A stretch of DNA of 17,675 nt, from the NCBI GenBank assembly GCA_039030125.1, contig JBCCEV010000088.1, forward strand, positions 1-17,675. Direction: 5' to 3'. The notes beneath the pieces were generated by a model. That model searched no databases. It saw only the letters and a program-made list of their open reading frames with translations, and was not told where the DNA came from. The position numbers and the translations under genes are program-made. Shown piece after piece: positions 7,139 through 15,779 of this stretch. Positions within the stretch are counted from its first letter, which is position 1. Each line of letters opens with the position of its first letter. This stretch comes from JBCCEV01 sp039030125. Lineage in GTDB: Bacteria; Pseudomonadota; Gammaproteobacteria; Ga0077536.

Positions 7139-8272
7139 CTAGCGGGGCACCACGCGCGCAAGTTGCGGCAGCGGTACGTCCCCCGGTAGCTTTGTTATTG
7201 CCTCTCGTACCCGTGTTAGCAGCATTCCCAACGCCGCACTTTCACTCGGCGCACGAACATTAACCGAACACAACGGATTTCCAGCGCGTACGGTTTCGCC
7301 GGGCTGCGGCAAGTCCGCAAATCCCGGTGGCCAGTTAATTGTGGCGGGAACCTGCCATCGTCCCCGCGCGTAGAGAATCAAATGCGCGCTAGTCGGCGCG
7401 TTTGAGGCTCTACTATACAAAACAGGTTGGCCGGTACAAGCAGCAAAATGGGCTTTGAATACCGTGTGTGGATCAGCAACCAGCGCTAAGGAGGCCGGCA
7501 GCCTGGGATTGATATCGATGATGGTAACGCCGCCAGCGCCGACAATGTAGTCGATTGAGCAGCCGCCCTTGAGAGCAAAAATTTTACTGACGACTTTGAC
7601 AACCGACATCACCGCCTCAATCTCCGGCGTCGGCGGCTCATACCCTACAGCGCCTTCGTAGCGAAAGCGCGTCGCACGGCTCCAATAAAGCTGTTTTGTG
7701 AACAGCACCGGCACAATTTGCGCACCGGCAAGGAAAAAGAAAGAACGAACGTGGCCGCAAACGTACGCTTGGAAATAGTCTTTGGGGCCTGGTTGTTGAT
7801 TGATGAATCGACGAACATGATCACCGCCACTAGCCCCGCAGCGTTTGATCAACCAAGCGCCGTCGCCCTGCGGACATCCATACTGGGTCTTGGGGACACT
7901 TACCCCTTCCTTAGCAAGTTTTGAGAAGGCCTCTGGCACAGCAAAGAGACTGGCCACGGTGTCCGGCGGTGAGCCCAACACGGTGAACTCCTTGGCAAGA
8001 GCATTCAACAGATCGCAAGCCGCTTCGAAGCCGCTTGCGAAAACGATCGGCATCTGGCCCTCGGTTGCCATCACCGAGCGTACCAACAAATGCGTCGCGC
8101 GTTTCTCAATCGCGAAATTTCTTTTATGAGGAAGCCGGTGATAACTGCTGGCAAGCGCCACAGTGTCGCAATCACCGAACAGATCGATGGCGTGGGCGTT
8201 GAAACCCGCGTCGCTGGCGGCCGCGGTGATCATTCGGGCCGATTGCGCCAGGATCAGAACGGATTGCTTCAC
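7139..8272 (-). CDS. ATP-grasp ligase of the H4MPT/methylofuran cluster (possible MfnD-like)
   Basis: A protein of about 377 residues with an ATP-grasp fold of the carbamoyl-phosphate synthase-like/DUF201 type. The lysine and flap region is WLIKRCGASGGDH (140-152). YFQAYV (166-171) follows, and the metal-binding part is IDYIV (240-244) with DINPRLPAS (253-261). An N-terminal Rossmann-like half (SVLILAQSARMITAAA) precedes it, and about 100 residues follow. Archaeal MfnD, the tyramine-glutamate ligase of methanofuran synthesis, is also an ATP-grasp enzyme, so a role in methylofuran assembly is possible; from memory, a similar ATP-grasp ORF (orf17) sits near mch in other methylotrophs. GTG 8272 is chosen over TTG 8275 because an AGGT lies six bases upstream of the GTG but only three from the TTG. 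The gene is 11 bases after mptG. Confidence 0.8.
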   Translation of the reverse strand: MKQSVLILAQSARMITAAASDAGFNAHAIDLFGDCDTVALASSYHRLPHKRNFAIEKRATHLLVRSVMATEGQMPIVFASGFEAACDLLNALAKEFTVLGSPPDTVASLFAVPEAFSKLAKEGVSVPKTQYGCPQGDGAWLIKRCGASGGDHVRRFINQQPGPKDYFQAYVCGHVRSFFFLAGAQIVPVLFTKQLYWSRATRFRYEGAVGYEPPTPEIEAVMSVVKVVSKIFALKGGCSIDYIVGAGGVTIIDINPRLPASLALVADPHTVFKAHFAACTGQPVLYSRASNAPTSAHLILYARGRWQVPATINWPPGFADLPQPGETVRAGNPLCSVNVRAPSESAALGMLLTRVREAITKLPGDVPLPQLARVVPR

Positions 8273-8283
8273 CAACAGACCTG

Positions 8284-9273
8284 CTAAACGGAGGTCGCTT
8301 GCTCGGCACCCTGCACCGCTTTTATGGTCGCGCCGCTATTATTTGCGCCGCAAACAAGGAAGCGCAGGCCGGCTTCGATATTTCCTTGAGCCTCAAGCAC
8401 GCTCACCAAATGTTGCGCTGCAGATGCGCTCGACACAAAGCAAAACCCAGTGGGGCCCCAACTGCTTTGGCCAACGACCGATATTTCTGCAACCCCTTTA
8501 GCCACCTCGAGCGCTCGTGCCACCCGCGGGCTTGTGAAGATCGCGTCGTTTTGAAAAGGCGCAAAATAATTGCCGACCAGCGTTTGCACGGTTTCGAGCG
8601 CCGCACAAAACGCGCCAAAATCAGGTTCGGCGAGCGCGGGCAATACGCCCATCAATACCGCGCGGCAGATCGTCGCACTATCGGCACTCGCCATCGGCGC
8701 GAGATCCGCGAAAGCGCGGCGCTCGAGATCGCCATTCAAACCACGATATTGATCGTCAAAAACAAGCACAACGCGCCATTCGCTTGGGAACGGCAAGCGG
8801 CTTAAAACGGGAGGCGTCACGGTCTGGCCGCCATGTCCCCCATCGGTGACAAATCCGCCGTTGGCAAAGGTCGCGATCCCGATCCCAGAGCGCCGGCCGC
8901 GTCGCGCCCACTCTCCGGGCTGCGTCGTTACCGGCCTGTCTGCGGTTAGACTGCGAAGCGCGGCAGCGATCGCCAAGTCCAGCTGCGTCCCGGAGCCGAG
9001 CCCGGCATGAGCGGGAATTGCGCTTTCGACGAGAATCCGAAAATTGGGTGCTATCCCGAGTTCGCCGGTAAGTTCAACGGCGATCTTCTCAGCGCGGGCC
9101 CGTTCGTGACCTTCAATGATTAACTCCGCGCAGCGGGCCACTCGAACCCTTGTCGCGATGGTGTCGATAGCCATCCCGATACTGCCGAATCGTCGGCTAC
9201 CGCTGTCCGTGAGATCCAGAAATCCCAAATGCAGTCGCGCCGGTGCAGTAATGAGAACTTCGGAGATTGACAA
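8284..9273 (-). CDS. mptG: Beta-ribofuranosylaminobenzene 5'-phosphate synthase (beta-RFAP synthase, MptG)
   Basis: A 329-residue GHMP-kinase-like enzyme that joins 4-aminobenzoate and phosphoribosyl diphosphate with loss of CO2. This is the first committed step of the arylamine half of H4MPT. The opening TAPARLHLGFLDLTDSGSRRFGSIGMAI (from residue 9) and the GHMP loop PAHAGLGSGTQLDLAIA (87-103) are diagnostic. The start is TTG 9273: the codon run upstream hits an in-frame TAG with no ATG or GTG on the way, and the conserved APARLH block lies close behind. A weak GAGAG is the only ribosome site. It is the first gene of the minus-strand block and is divergent from fhcB. The pabB gene elsewhere in the window would supply its substrate. 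Confidence 0.94.
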   Translation of the reverse strand: MSISEVLITAPARLHLGFLDLTDSGSRRFGSIGMAIDTIATRVRVARCAELIIEGHERARAEKIAVELTGELGIAPNFRILVESAIPAHAGLGSGTQLDLAIAAALRSLTADRPVTTQPGEWARRGRRSGIGIATFANGGFVTDGGHGGQTVTPPVLSRLPFPSEWRVVLVFDDQYRGLNGDLERRAFADLAPMASADSATICRAVLMGVLPALAEPDFGAFCAALETVQTLVGNYFAPFQNDAIFTSPRVARALEVAKGVAEISVVGQSSWGPTGFCFVSSASAAQHLVSVLEAQGNIEAGLRFLVCGANNSGATIKAVQGAEQATSV

Positions 9274-9466
9274 GACGGTCTCTCGGCTAGTTATCGGTGA
9301 GTCAATTCGCTATCGGGCCAGCGCGGCACGATGACCAGTGGCCTTGCAAGGCGCGTAATAGTAGAGCCTGCATCTTACTCTGTGCTACTTTCTATGTTCG
9401 GGATCCATGGTGGCAGCAAGCATGGCATTCGGTTTTTAGAGCACTGATTCGAAAAGATCTGCCGCT
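9274..9466. promoter_or_regulatory. Divergent promoter region between mptG and fhcB
   Basis: A 193-base gap between two operons leading in opposite directions, one for cofactor synthesis and one for the Fhc/formate dehydrogenase enzymes. Both promoters should lie here. I see no convincing -35/-10 pair on either strand. The clearest element is a perfect 12-base palindrome at 9341-9352. There is no Shine-Dalgarno of note before the fhcB ATG. Confidence 0.45.
9341..9352. repeat. Perfect 12-base palindrome, possible operator
   Basis: GCCTTGCAAGGC is its own reverse complement and lies near the middle of the mptG-fhcB divergent region. Palindromes of this size in such a place are often binding sites for dimeric regulators, but a single copy could be chance. 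Confidence 0.35.
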
Positions 9467-10729
9467 ATGCAGCATAAGGCCTCTGAGGCGCCTACCCAAT
9501 CGCCGCGGTTAAAAAACGCCGTCTGCCCATTTTGCAGTCTGCTCTGCGACGATCTGGTGTTGACCCCGAACGCCGATGGTTCATTCAAAACGGCCGCTGG
9601 CGCGTGTCACAACGCGAGCAAAGCCTATCTGCGTGCGCCTTCGGCCCCCGCGCCAACGCTAAATGGTAATCCCGCGACCTTCGATGACGCGTTCGCGGCG
9701 CTCGCCAAACTCATCAAACGCAGCTCGCGACCGCATTTTGGCGGTCTGGCAACCGACGTCAACGGGATGCGCCAAATTATCCGCTGTGCAGAACGCAGTA
9801 ACGCCTCACTCGACCACGCGCACGGCGAGATCATGGCGGCGACCACCGAACTCCTGCAATCGCGTGGATACTACGCCACGACCCTGTCGGAAGTGCGCAA
9901 CCGCTGCGATTTAGCGCTGATTTTCGATGTCGATTTTGCCGCGCGCTACACCAATTTTCTAAAACGCTGCACGCGGCCCAAACAGTCCCTTAGCGGCCCG
10001 ATCGCCAAACGCCGAGAGACGCTTTTTATTGGTTCTAACGAACGCTCGCCGTTTGATGGCGGCGACAAAAAAGAATTATCAATTGATGTCCGGCGTGGCG
10101 AAATTGACGATTTCGCGCTCCTTCTGCTGGGGGCACTGCGTAGGAAAACCGGTACGGGTGCATTAGCAAAAAAGGCTCAGGAGGTGGTTGCAAAGATCCG
10201 CGATGCGGCCTACGTGACCCTCGTTTGGGCCCCAGGACAAGTTTCCGAATCGCCGCTCGCGTTGGGCTGGACCCTTGCCGATGTGGTCCACGAAATCAAC
10301 GCCACCGGGCGGGGGGCCCTGCTCACACTGGGCGGGGATGACGGCGGCCAGACCGCACAGAACGTCAGCGCCTGGACGACCGGCTATCCAAACCGGATTG
10401 CATTCAATCGCGGTTCGATTGACTACGCACCGAAACTCAACGCAACAAGACGTTTACTCGAGCACCAGGCTATCGATGCCTTGGTGTGGGTCGATAGCTT
10501 TGGCCGCGGATTGAAGATCCCGCCAGGAAACGTCCCAACGGTCGTTATTGGAAGGCAAAAGCCGCATCGCCCACACGATATTTATATTCCGGTTGGCGTA
10601 CCGACCATCGACCACGATGCGGATCTTGTCCGCACGGATTCCTCAGTCACGCTTCGTGGCCGGGCGCTGAGAGATTCCGAGCTACCAAGCGTGGCCAAAG
10701 TTTTCAGCGAAGTGATGGCGCGTCTATGA
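9467..10729 (+). CDS. fhcB: Formyltransferase/hydrolase complex subunit B (FhcB)
   Basis: A 420-residue homologue of the formylmethanofuran dehydrogenase B subunit. In methylotrophs FhcB is part of the Fhc complex, which moves the formyl group from H4MPT to methylofuran and hydrolyses it to formate; there it is structural, not redox-active. An N-terminal VCPFCSLLCDDL with Cys20, Cys23, Cys27 and a later Cys47 resembles the iron-sulfur motif of the archaeal subunit. The region expected to hold the archaeal metal-binding cysteine reads NASLDHAHGEI (112-122) and has no Cys, in line with loss of the dehydrogenase centre. GEVRNR-like text (LSEVRNRCDLALIFDVD) supports the family. ATG 9467 is the first gene of the plus-strand operon and overlaps fhcA by ATGA. 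Confidence 0.93.
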   Translation: MQHKASEAPTQSPRLKNAVCPFCSLLCDDLVLTPNADGSFKTAAGACHNASKAYLRAPSAPAPTLNGNPATFDDAFAALAKLIKRSSRPHFGGLATDVNGMRQIIRCAERSNASLDHAHGEIMAATTELLQSRGYYATTLSEVRNRCDLALIFDVDFAARYTNFLKRCTRPKQSLSGPIAKRRETLFIGSNERSPFDGGDKKELSIDVRRGEIDDFALLLLGALRRKTGTGALAKKAQEVVAKIRDAAYVTLVWAPGQVSESPLALGWTLADVVHEINATGRGALLTLGGDDGGQTAQNVSAWTTGYPNRIAFNRGSIDYAPKLNATRRLLEHQAIDALVWVDSFGRGLKIPPGNVPTVVIGRQKPHRPHDIYIPVGVPTIDHDADLVRTDSSVTLRGRALRDSELPSVAKVFSEVMARL

Positions 10730-12393
10730 GCAATTTCATTCGTCTCAAGAGCGGTCGCATCTACGACCCAGTCAACGGGGTCGACGGTGAAGTACGCGAC
10801 ATCTTTGTTCGCGATGGTCAGATCGTCAATACCCCCATCGATATCGATCCTGCGATGACGACTTATGACCTTGATGGGGCTGTTGTCATGGGGGGTGGTA
10901 TTGATATTCACACCCATATCGGTGGGGGTAAGGTCAATATCGCGAGAACCATGCTGCCCGAAGATCACGATGCTGATCCGGTCAACCGCGGGCAGCACCC
11001 ACATGCCGGATGTGGCCATGCGGCGCCATCCACCTATACCGCCGGTTATCGCTATGCGGAAATGGGCTACGTTGCCTGTTTCGAGCCGGCGATGTTAGCG
11101 AGCAACGCGCGGCAAGCGCACCTGGAGATGGCCGATACTCCGATGGTCGACAAAGGCGCCTATGTGGTGCTGGGTAACGACGACTTCTTTCTTCGTGCGC
11201 TGCGGGCAAAAAAGGACCAACAGTATATTGAAGATTACGTGGCGTGGACCCTGAAAGCTGCACAAGCGCTGGCCATCAAGGTTGTTAATCCAGGCGGTAT
11301 TAACGCGTTCAAGTTCAACCAAAGAGCGCTCGATCTCGATGAAAAACACAATCATTACGGGATCACGCCCCGCGAGGTGTTGTTGAGCCTGAGCGCAGCG
11401 GTGAAAAATCTCGGCGTCGCGCATCCGTTGCACATTCATGGTTGTAATCTCGGCGTGCCCGGCAATCTAAGCACAACATTGGAAACTGCCCGGGCGCTCG
11501 ACGGACTTCCGGCGCATCTGACGCATGTGCAATTCCACGCCTACGGCACCGAAGGTGATTACAAGTTCTCCTCGGGGGCTGCCGAAATTGCCGAAGTCGT
11601 CAATCGCAATCCAAATCTCTCGATGGATGTCGGCCAAATCATGTTTGGGCAAACTGTTACCGAGTCCGGCGATACGATGCGGCAGTTCGAAGGCGCCGCC
11701 TTCGCGCACCCGAAAAAGTGGGTCGGCATGGATATCGAATGCGACGCCGGCTGCGGCGTTGTCCCGTTCCGCTATCGCGACAAAAACTTTGTCAACGCGC
11801 TCCAATGGGCTATCGGTCTGGAGTTGTTTCTGCTCATTGATGATCCTTGGCGAATTTTTCTCACCACCGATCACCCCAATGGCGCGCCTTTCACGAGCTA
11901 TCCCCACCTGATCCGATTATTGATGGATCGCAGCTTCCGCAACGATATGCTATCGACCATTCATCCGGATGCCGCCGCCGCTTCACGGCTTGGATCAATA
12001 GATCGGGAGTACAGCCTCTACGAAATTGCCACCATGACACGCGCGGCGCCGGCCCGCTCGCTGGGTTTACAAGATTACGGCTCTTTAGGCGTTGGGGCGC
12101 GCGCAAACATTACCGTCTATAACGACCATGCCAACCGCGAACGAATGTTCGCCAAGCCCCGGCTGGTGTTCAAAGAAGGCGAGCTAATCGTCGAAAACGG
12201 CAAGGTGTGCCAAACGGTCTGGGGCACCACCCACATGTCGGACGCTAGCTACGACAATGCAATCAGCAAAGATCTTGATGCGTATTTTGATCGTTATATG
12301 ACGATGAAAAAAGAACACTTTGCGGTCCATGACGACGAGTTTCACAGTGATGAACGCGGATCGCTGACTCGCCACGAGGTCAAGCGCGAGTGA
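10726..12393 (+). CDS. fhcA: Formyltransferase/hydrolase complex subunit A (FhcA), formyl-methylofuran hydrolase
   Basis: A 555-residue amidohydrolase-fold subunit that hydrolyses formyl-methylofuran to methylofuran and formate. The metal ligands HTH (62-64), Lys185 in IKVVNPGG (the position carboxylated in archaeal FwdA), HIHGCN, HLTHVQFHAYG and Asp382 in TTDHPNG are all present, so a two-zinc hydrolase site looks intact. The long central regions (HAGCGHAAPSTYTAGYRYAEMGY; DDPWRIFLTTDHPNG) are typical of FhcA/FwdA rather than dihydroorotase or urease. The gene is joined to fhcB by ATGA and to fhcD by GTGA overlaps, so equal synthesis of the subunits is likely. Length agrees with methylotroph FhcA, close to 550 residues. 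No damage is seen. Confidence 0.97.
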   Translation: MSNFIRLKSGRIYDPVNGVDGEVRDIFVRDGQIVNTPIDIDPAMTTYDLDGAVVMGGGIDIHTHIGGGKVNIARTMLPEDHDADPVNRGQHPHAGCGHAAPSTYTAGYRYAEMGYVACFEPAMLASNARQAHLEMADTPMVDKGAYVVLGNDDFFLRALRAKKDQQYIEDYVAWTLKAAQALAIKVVNPGGINAFKFNQRALDLDEKHNHYGITPREVLLSLSAAVKNLGVAHPLHIHGCNLGVPGNLSTTLETARALDGLPAHLTHVQFHAYGTEGDYKFSSGAAEIAEVVNRNPNLSMDVGQIMFGQTVTESGDTMRQFEGAAFAHPKKWVGMDIECDAGCGVVPFRYRDKNFVNALQWAIGLELFLLIDDPWRIFLTTDHPNGAPFTSYPHLIRLLMDRSFRNDMLSTIHPDAAAASRLGSIDREYSLYEIATMTRAAPARSLGLQDYGSLGVGARANITVYNDHANRERMFAKPRLVFKEGELIVENGKVCQTVWGTTHMSDASYDNAISKDLDAYFDRYMTMKKEHFAVHDDEFHSDERGSLTRHEVKRE

Positions 12394-13283
12394 AGATCAA
12401 CCGCGTCCTCATCGAGGACACCTTCGCCGAGGCTTTCCCAATGAAAGCGACGCGTCTGGTGATCACCGCCGCCGATAAAACGTGGGCCGACAACGCCGCG
12501 CGTGCCCTCACCGGCTTCGCGACTTCGGTGATCGCCTGCGGCTGTGAAGCGGGTATCGAACGTTACCTTAAACCTAACGAAACGCCGGACGGGCGGGTTG
12601 GGGTTTCCGTTTTGCTGTTCACGATGAGCAAGAAAGAACTCATAAAGCAGGTGCAAAATCGCGTAGGACAATGCGTTTTGACATCTCCCACCAGTGCTTG
12701 TTTTGCAGGCATTGAGGATGGCCCCGAGGTACCGCTAGGTAAGGCGTTGCGGTTTTTTGGGGACGGTTTCCAAATCGCCAAAGTGTTTAACGGGCGGCGG
12801 TTCTGGCGCGTTCCGGTAATGGACGGGGAGTTCCTCTGCGACGACGTAACGCACATTACCAACGGCATCGGCGGGGGGAATTTTTTAATCTTGGCGCGCG
12901 ATCAGCAAGCCGCGCTGCGCGCATCTGAGCGCGCCATCGTAGCGATGAATAAGGTGCCTGGCGCCATCATGCCTTTTCCTGGCGGCGTGGTGCGCTCCGG
13001 GTCCAAAGTGGGATCTAAATACAAGGCCCTGCCTGCCTCGACCAACCATAAGTTCTGTCCGACACTGCGCGGGGCGGTCAACAGCGAACTTGATAAAAAC
13101 GTTGGCGCGGTGCTGGAAATCGTTATCGATGGGGTAACCTCCCAGGCCATCGACGAGGCCACGCGCGTTGGCATCATCGCCGCTTGCCGGGGCCGTGATC
13201 ACGGTGTTCTGAAAATTAGCGCGGGCAACTACGGCGGCAATCTAGGGCCGCATCACTTCAAACTTCGACAGATCCTGAAATGA
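12390..13283 (+). CDS. fhcD: Formylmethanofuran:H4MPT formyltransferase subunit (FhcD)
   Basis: A 297-residue formyltransferase, the usual length for bacterial FhcD and archaeal Ftr. It passes the formyl group from formyl-H4MPT to methylofuran within the Fhc complex. Conserved stretches are IEDTFAEAFPMKATRLVITA (8-27), CGCEAGIE, TPDGRVGVSVLLF, LTSPTSACF, GDGFQ, VPVMDGEF and NYGGNLGPHHF near the end. It starts with GTG at 12390, which overlaps the fhcA stop as GTGA; the next codons MKINRVLIEDTF match the family N-terminus. It overlaps fhcC by ATGA. Subunit order B-A-D-C is the common bacterial one. Confidence 0.98.
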   Translation: MKINRVLIEDTFAEAFPMKATRLVITAADKTWADNAARALTGFATSVIACGCEAGIERYLKPNETPDGRVGVSVLLFTMSKKELIKQVQNRVGQCVLTSPTSACFAGIEDGPEVPLGKALRFFGDGFQIAKVFNGRRFWRVPVMDGEFLCDDVTHITNGIGGGNFLILARDQQAALRASERAIVAMNKVPGAIMPFPGGVVRSGSKVGSKYKALPASTNHKFCPTLRGAVNSELDKNVGAVLEIVIDGVTSQAIDEATRVGIIAACRGRDHGVLKISAGNYGGNLGPHHFKLRQILK

Positions 13284-14107
13284 GTAAGGACCAACCGCTA
13301 ATGCGCCTCACTGCGCGTGATATCCCCCCTGCGGGGATCGATCTCATGCCAATTTGTCCGGCGGCCCTGGCGGGACTGTCTATCGATACCATCAGAAAAA
13401 TTCGCCTTAGCAGTGGCGCAAAAAGAGTTGCGCTCGGCGATGTCTTTGAGGTTGAAGGTCACTGCGAAGACACCGTTGAACTACGCCGCATCGATCGGCG
13501 TTGCCTCCGTGTTGGCGCGGGCCTTGAGCAGGGCCAGATCCGCGTGCGCGGGGACGTTGGCGACGAAGCTGGTAGGGGAATGAGCAATGGCGTGCTTAAG
13601 GTCAGCGGCAACGCAGGTGATTCACTCGCGAGCGGGCTGAGCGGCGGACGCATAGAGATTGGTGGGGACGCTGGCGATCATTTGGGTGCGCCTGCCAGAG
13701 GACAAACCAAAGGCATCAACCGCGGCGTGGTGATTGTTAAAGGGAACGTCGGTAACCATGCGGCAGCGAGAATGCGCCGGGGCGTAGTCGTGATCCACGG
13801 TAGCGCCGGAACCTATCTTGGCGAGCGCATGATTGCGGGCACGATCGTTGTGCTAGGCAGCACCGACCGCCATCTTGGCACGGGCATGCGGCGCGGCACC
13901 TTTGTCCTCACGGAAATGGCGAAATCACCGGGTTTCGCCGAAAACGGAAACTATGAATTGCCGTTTCTCAAAGTCCTTTTTAGTCAGTTGGAAAACATCG
14001 ATCCGTCGCTTAGGAAATACATCAAAAAAACCAAAACCGCGCAACGCTGGCTTGGTGACCTCGCCCACGGCGGTCTGGGCGAAGTACTGGTGGTCGAAAA
14101 ACCATGA
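13280..14107 (+). CDS. fhcC: Formyltransferase/hydrolase complex subunit C (FhcC)
   Basis: A 275-residue homologue of the formylmethanofuran dehydrogenase C subunit. Residues of about 85-215 form a series of glycine-rich turns (for example GVLKVSGNAGDSLASGLSGG, then GVVVIHGSAG and GTIVVLGS), the pattern of the right-handed beta-helix shared with the C-terminal domain of glutamate synthase large subunit. In Fhc it packs against FhcA and FhcD as a structural subunit. The last 60 residues (ELPFLKVLFSQLENIDPSLRKYI) are a non-repeat tail. It begins in an ATGA overlap with fhcD and ends in an ATGA overlap with fdhB, which links the Fhc complex directly to formate dehydrogenase. Confidence 0.95.
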   Translation: MSKDQPLMRLTARDIPPAGIDLMPICPAALAGLSIDTIRKIRLSSGAKRVALGDVFEVEGHCEDTVELRRIDRRCLRVGAGLEQGQIRVRGDVGDEAGRGMSNGVLKVSGNAGDSLASGLSGGRIEIGGDAGDHLGAPARGQTKGINRGVVIVKGNVGNHAAARMRRGVVVIHGSAGTYLGERMIAGTIVVLGSTDRHLGTGMRRGTFVLTEMAKSPGFAENGNYELPFLKVLFSQLENIDPSLRKYIKKTKTAQRWLGDLAHGGLGEVLVVEKP

Positions 14108-15777
14108 GCGTCGCCAAAACAAAACCACGTAAGGGTCGATTTCGCGGCCGCCGGGCTGAGGCCGATTTAGTCGAAGAAGTCGCATCGCTGATTGGGGACG
14201 GCCCATATCGCGATGATTTGCTCATCGAGTACCTACATCAACTTCAGGACCACTACCTGTGCCTACCGAAAACCCATTTAGTAGCCTTGGCCGATTGCCT
14301 GGGGCGAAGCATGGCCGAGATTTTCGAAGTCGCAACGTTCTACCACCACTTCGATGTGGTCGATAGTGTCGAACAGGCACCAGCGGCGATCACCGTCAGG
14401 GTTTGCGACTCGGTAACCTGTGAAATGTTTGGTGCCGGGGCGCTCGAACAATCGTTAAAAAATGCGCATTTAGACAATGTACGCATCCAAAAAGTACCTT
14501 GCGTGGGCCGCTGCGATTCGGCGCCGATTGCGGTGGTGGGTCAGAACCCGGTGAATCATGCCGATAGCACGACTGTGATCGCTAAAACGAAAGCCGGCGC
14601 CATTACCCCCCCGCCGACCGCGCACTTGGGTTACCGCAGCTATCGCGAAGCCGGTGGCTATGAATTGGCCGCTGCCTGTCGCGCCGGTGAACACGACGCG
14701 GAGCAAATCATCGAAACGCTCAGTAACGCGAAACTGCGGGGCCTGGGCGGCGCCGGATTTCCGGCCGGCACTAAATGGTCGATCTTGCGCGACCAACCTG
14801 CGCCAAGACTGATGGCAATTAATATTGACGAAGGCGAGCCCGGAACATTCAAGGATCGAACCTATTTGGAAGCCGATCCCCATCGCTTTCTGGAAGGCAT
14901 GCTCATCGCTCAGTGGGCGGTGGACGCCGAGGCCTGTTACATCTATTTGCGAGACGAGTACGCGAGTTGTCGCAATATGTTGACTCGTGAAATCGCGGCC
15001 TTGCAATCGGACCCACCCTTCGAATTACCAACGATCGAATTACGCCGCGGCGCCGGCGCTTATATCTGTGGCGAAGAATCCGCAATGATCGAATCGATTG
15101 AAGGCAAGCGGGGCTTGCCAAGGTTACGGCCTCCGTACGTTGCACAGGTCGGTCTGTTCGGTCGCCCAACGCTTGAACACAATATGGAAACGCTGTTTTG
15201 GGTGCGGGACATTGTGGAGCGCGGTGCGGATTGGTTCGCCGGAAATGGCCGGCGCGATCGGCATGGCCTGCGCTCTTTTTCAGTCAGCGGGCGCGTCAAA
15301 AAACCGGGCGTGCACGTCGCACCGGCGGGTATTTCCCTGCGCGAATTGGTCAACGAATACTGCGGTGGCATGCTCCCCGGACATAAGCTCTATGCCTACT
15401 TCCCAGGCGGTGCCTCGGGTGGGATCTTGCCCGCCTCGCTCGCCGACGAGCCATTGGATTTTGACACCTTGCAACCGCACGGCTCGTTTATCGGCTCGGC
15501 GGCGGTGATCGTGCTGTCGCACCACGATTCGGTAAAGCATGCGGCACTGAATGCCATGCGCTTTTTCAAACACGAATCGTGTGGCCAGTGCACACCGTGT
15601 CGCGTCGGCACTGCCAAGGCCGCCGAACTCATGGCGCTCGACCATTGGGATAAGTCCAAACTTGAGGATCTCGCGCGCGCGATGGAGGACGCCTCCATCT
15701 GCGGTCTTGGGCAAGCAGCGCCCAACCCCTTGCGTTGCGCGCTCCGCTATTTTCCACAAGAGTTCCAGGGCGCGTAA
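14104..15777 (+). CDS. fdhB: NAD-dependent formate dehydrogenase beta subunit (NuoE-NuoF fusion)
   Basis: A 557-residue diaphorase subunit that passes electrons from the formate-oxidising subunit to NAD+. The first 150 residues are a NuoE/thioredoxin-like domain with a [2Fe-2S] motif: Cys101, Cys106, Cys133 and Cys137. A NuoF domain follows: the FMN/NADH glycine loops RGLGGAGFPAGTKWS and GEPGTFKDR, then GAGAYICGEESAMIESIEG. The [4Fe-4S] motif is Cys493, Cys496, Cys499 (SCGQCTPCR) and Cys533 in ICGLGQ. This fused arrangement matches the soluble FDH1 type of Methylobacterium (572 residues there). ATG 14104 overlaps the fhcC stop. It could be mistaken for complex I NuoF, but the fused NuoE part and the FdhA neighbour settle it. 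Confidence 0.95.
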   Translation: MSVAKTKPRKGRFRGRRAEADLVEEVASLIGDGPYRDDLLIEYLHQLQDHYLCLPKTHLVALADCLGRSMAEIFEVATFYHHFDVVDSVEQAPAAITVRVCDSVTCEMFGAGALEQSLKNAHLDNVRIQKVPCVGRCDSAPIAVVGQNPVNHADSTTVIAKTKAGAITPPPTAHLGYRSYREAGGYELAAACRAGEHDAEQIIETLSNAKLRGLGGAGFPAGTKWSILRDQPAPRLMAINIDEGEPGTFKDRTYLEADPHRFLEGMLIAQWAVDAEACYIYLRDEYASCRNMLTREIAALQSDPPFELPTIELRRGAGAYICGEESAMIESIEGKRGLPRLRPPYVAQVGLFGRPTLEHNMETLFWVRDIVERGADWFAGNGRRDRHGLRSFSVSGRVKKPGVHVAPAGISLRELVNEYCGGMLPGHKLYAYFPGGASGGILPASLADEPLDFDTLQPHGSFIGSAAVIVLSHHDSVKHAALNAMRFFKHESCGQCTPCRVGTAKAAELMALDHWDKSKLEDLARAMEDASICGLGQAAPNPLRCALRYFPQEFQGA

Positions 15778-15779
15778 CG

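Noticed and set aside
9467..14107. A true formylmethanofuran dehydrogenase for CO2 reduction
   Set aside because: The B subunit lacks a cysteine at the metal site, an Ftr subunit is built into the set, and the other genes are bacterial methylotroph genes, so it is the Fhc formyltransferase/hydrolase.
15735..15779. An earlier in-frame start for FdhA inside the end of fdhB
   Set aside because: It adds 15 residues encoded by the fdhB C-terminus; the ferredoxin domain begins normally from the ATG at 15780.
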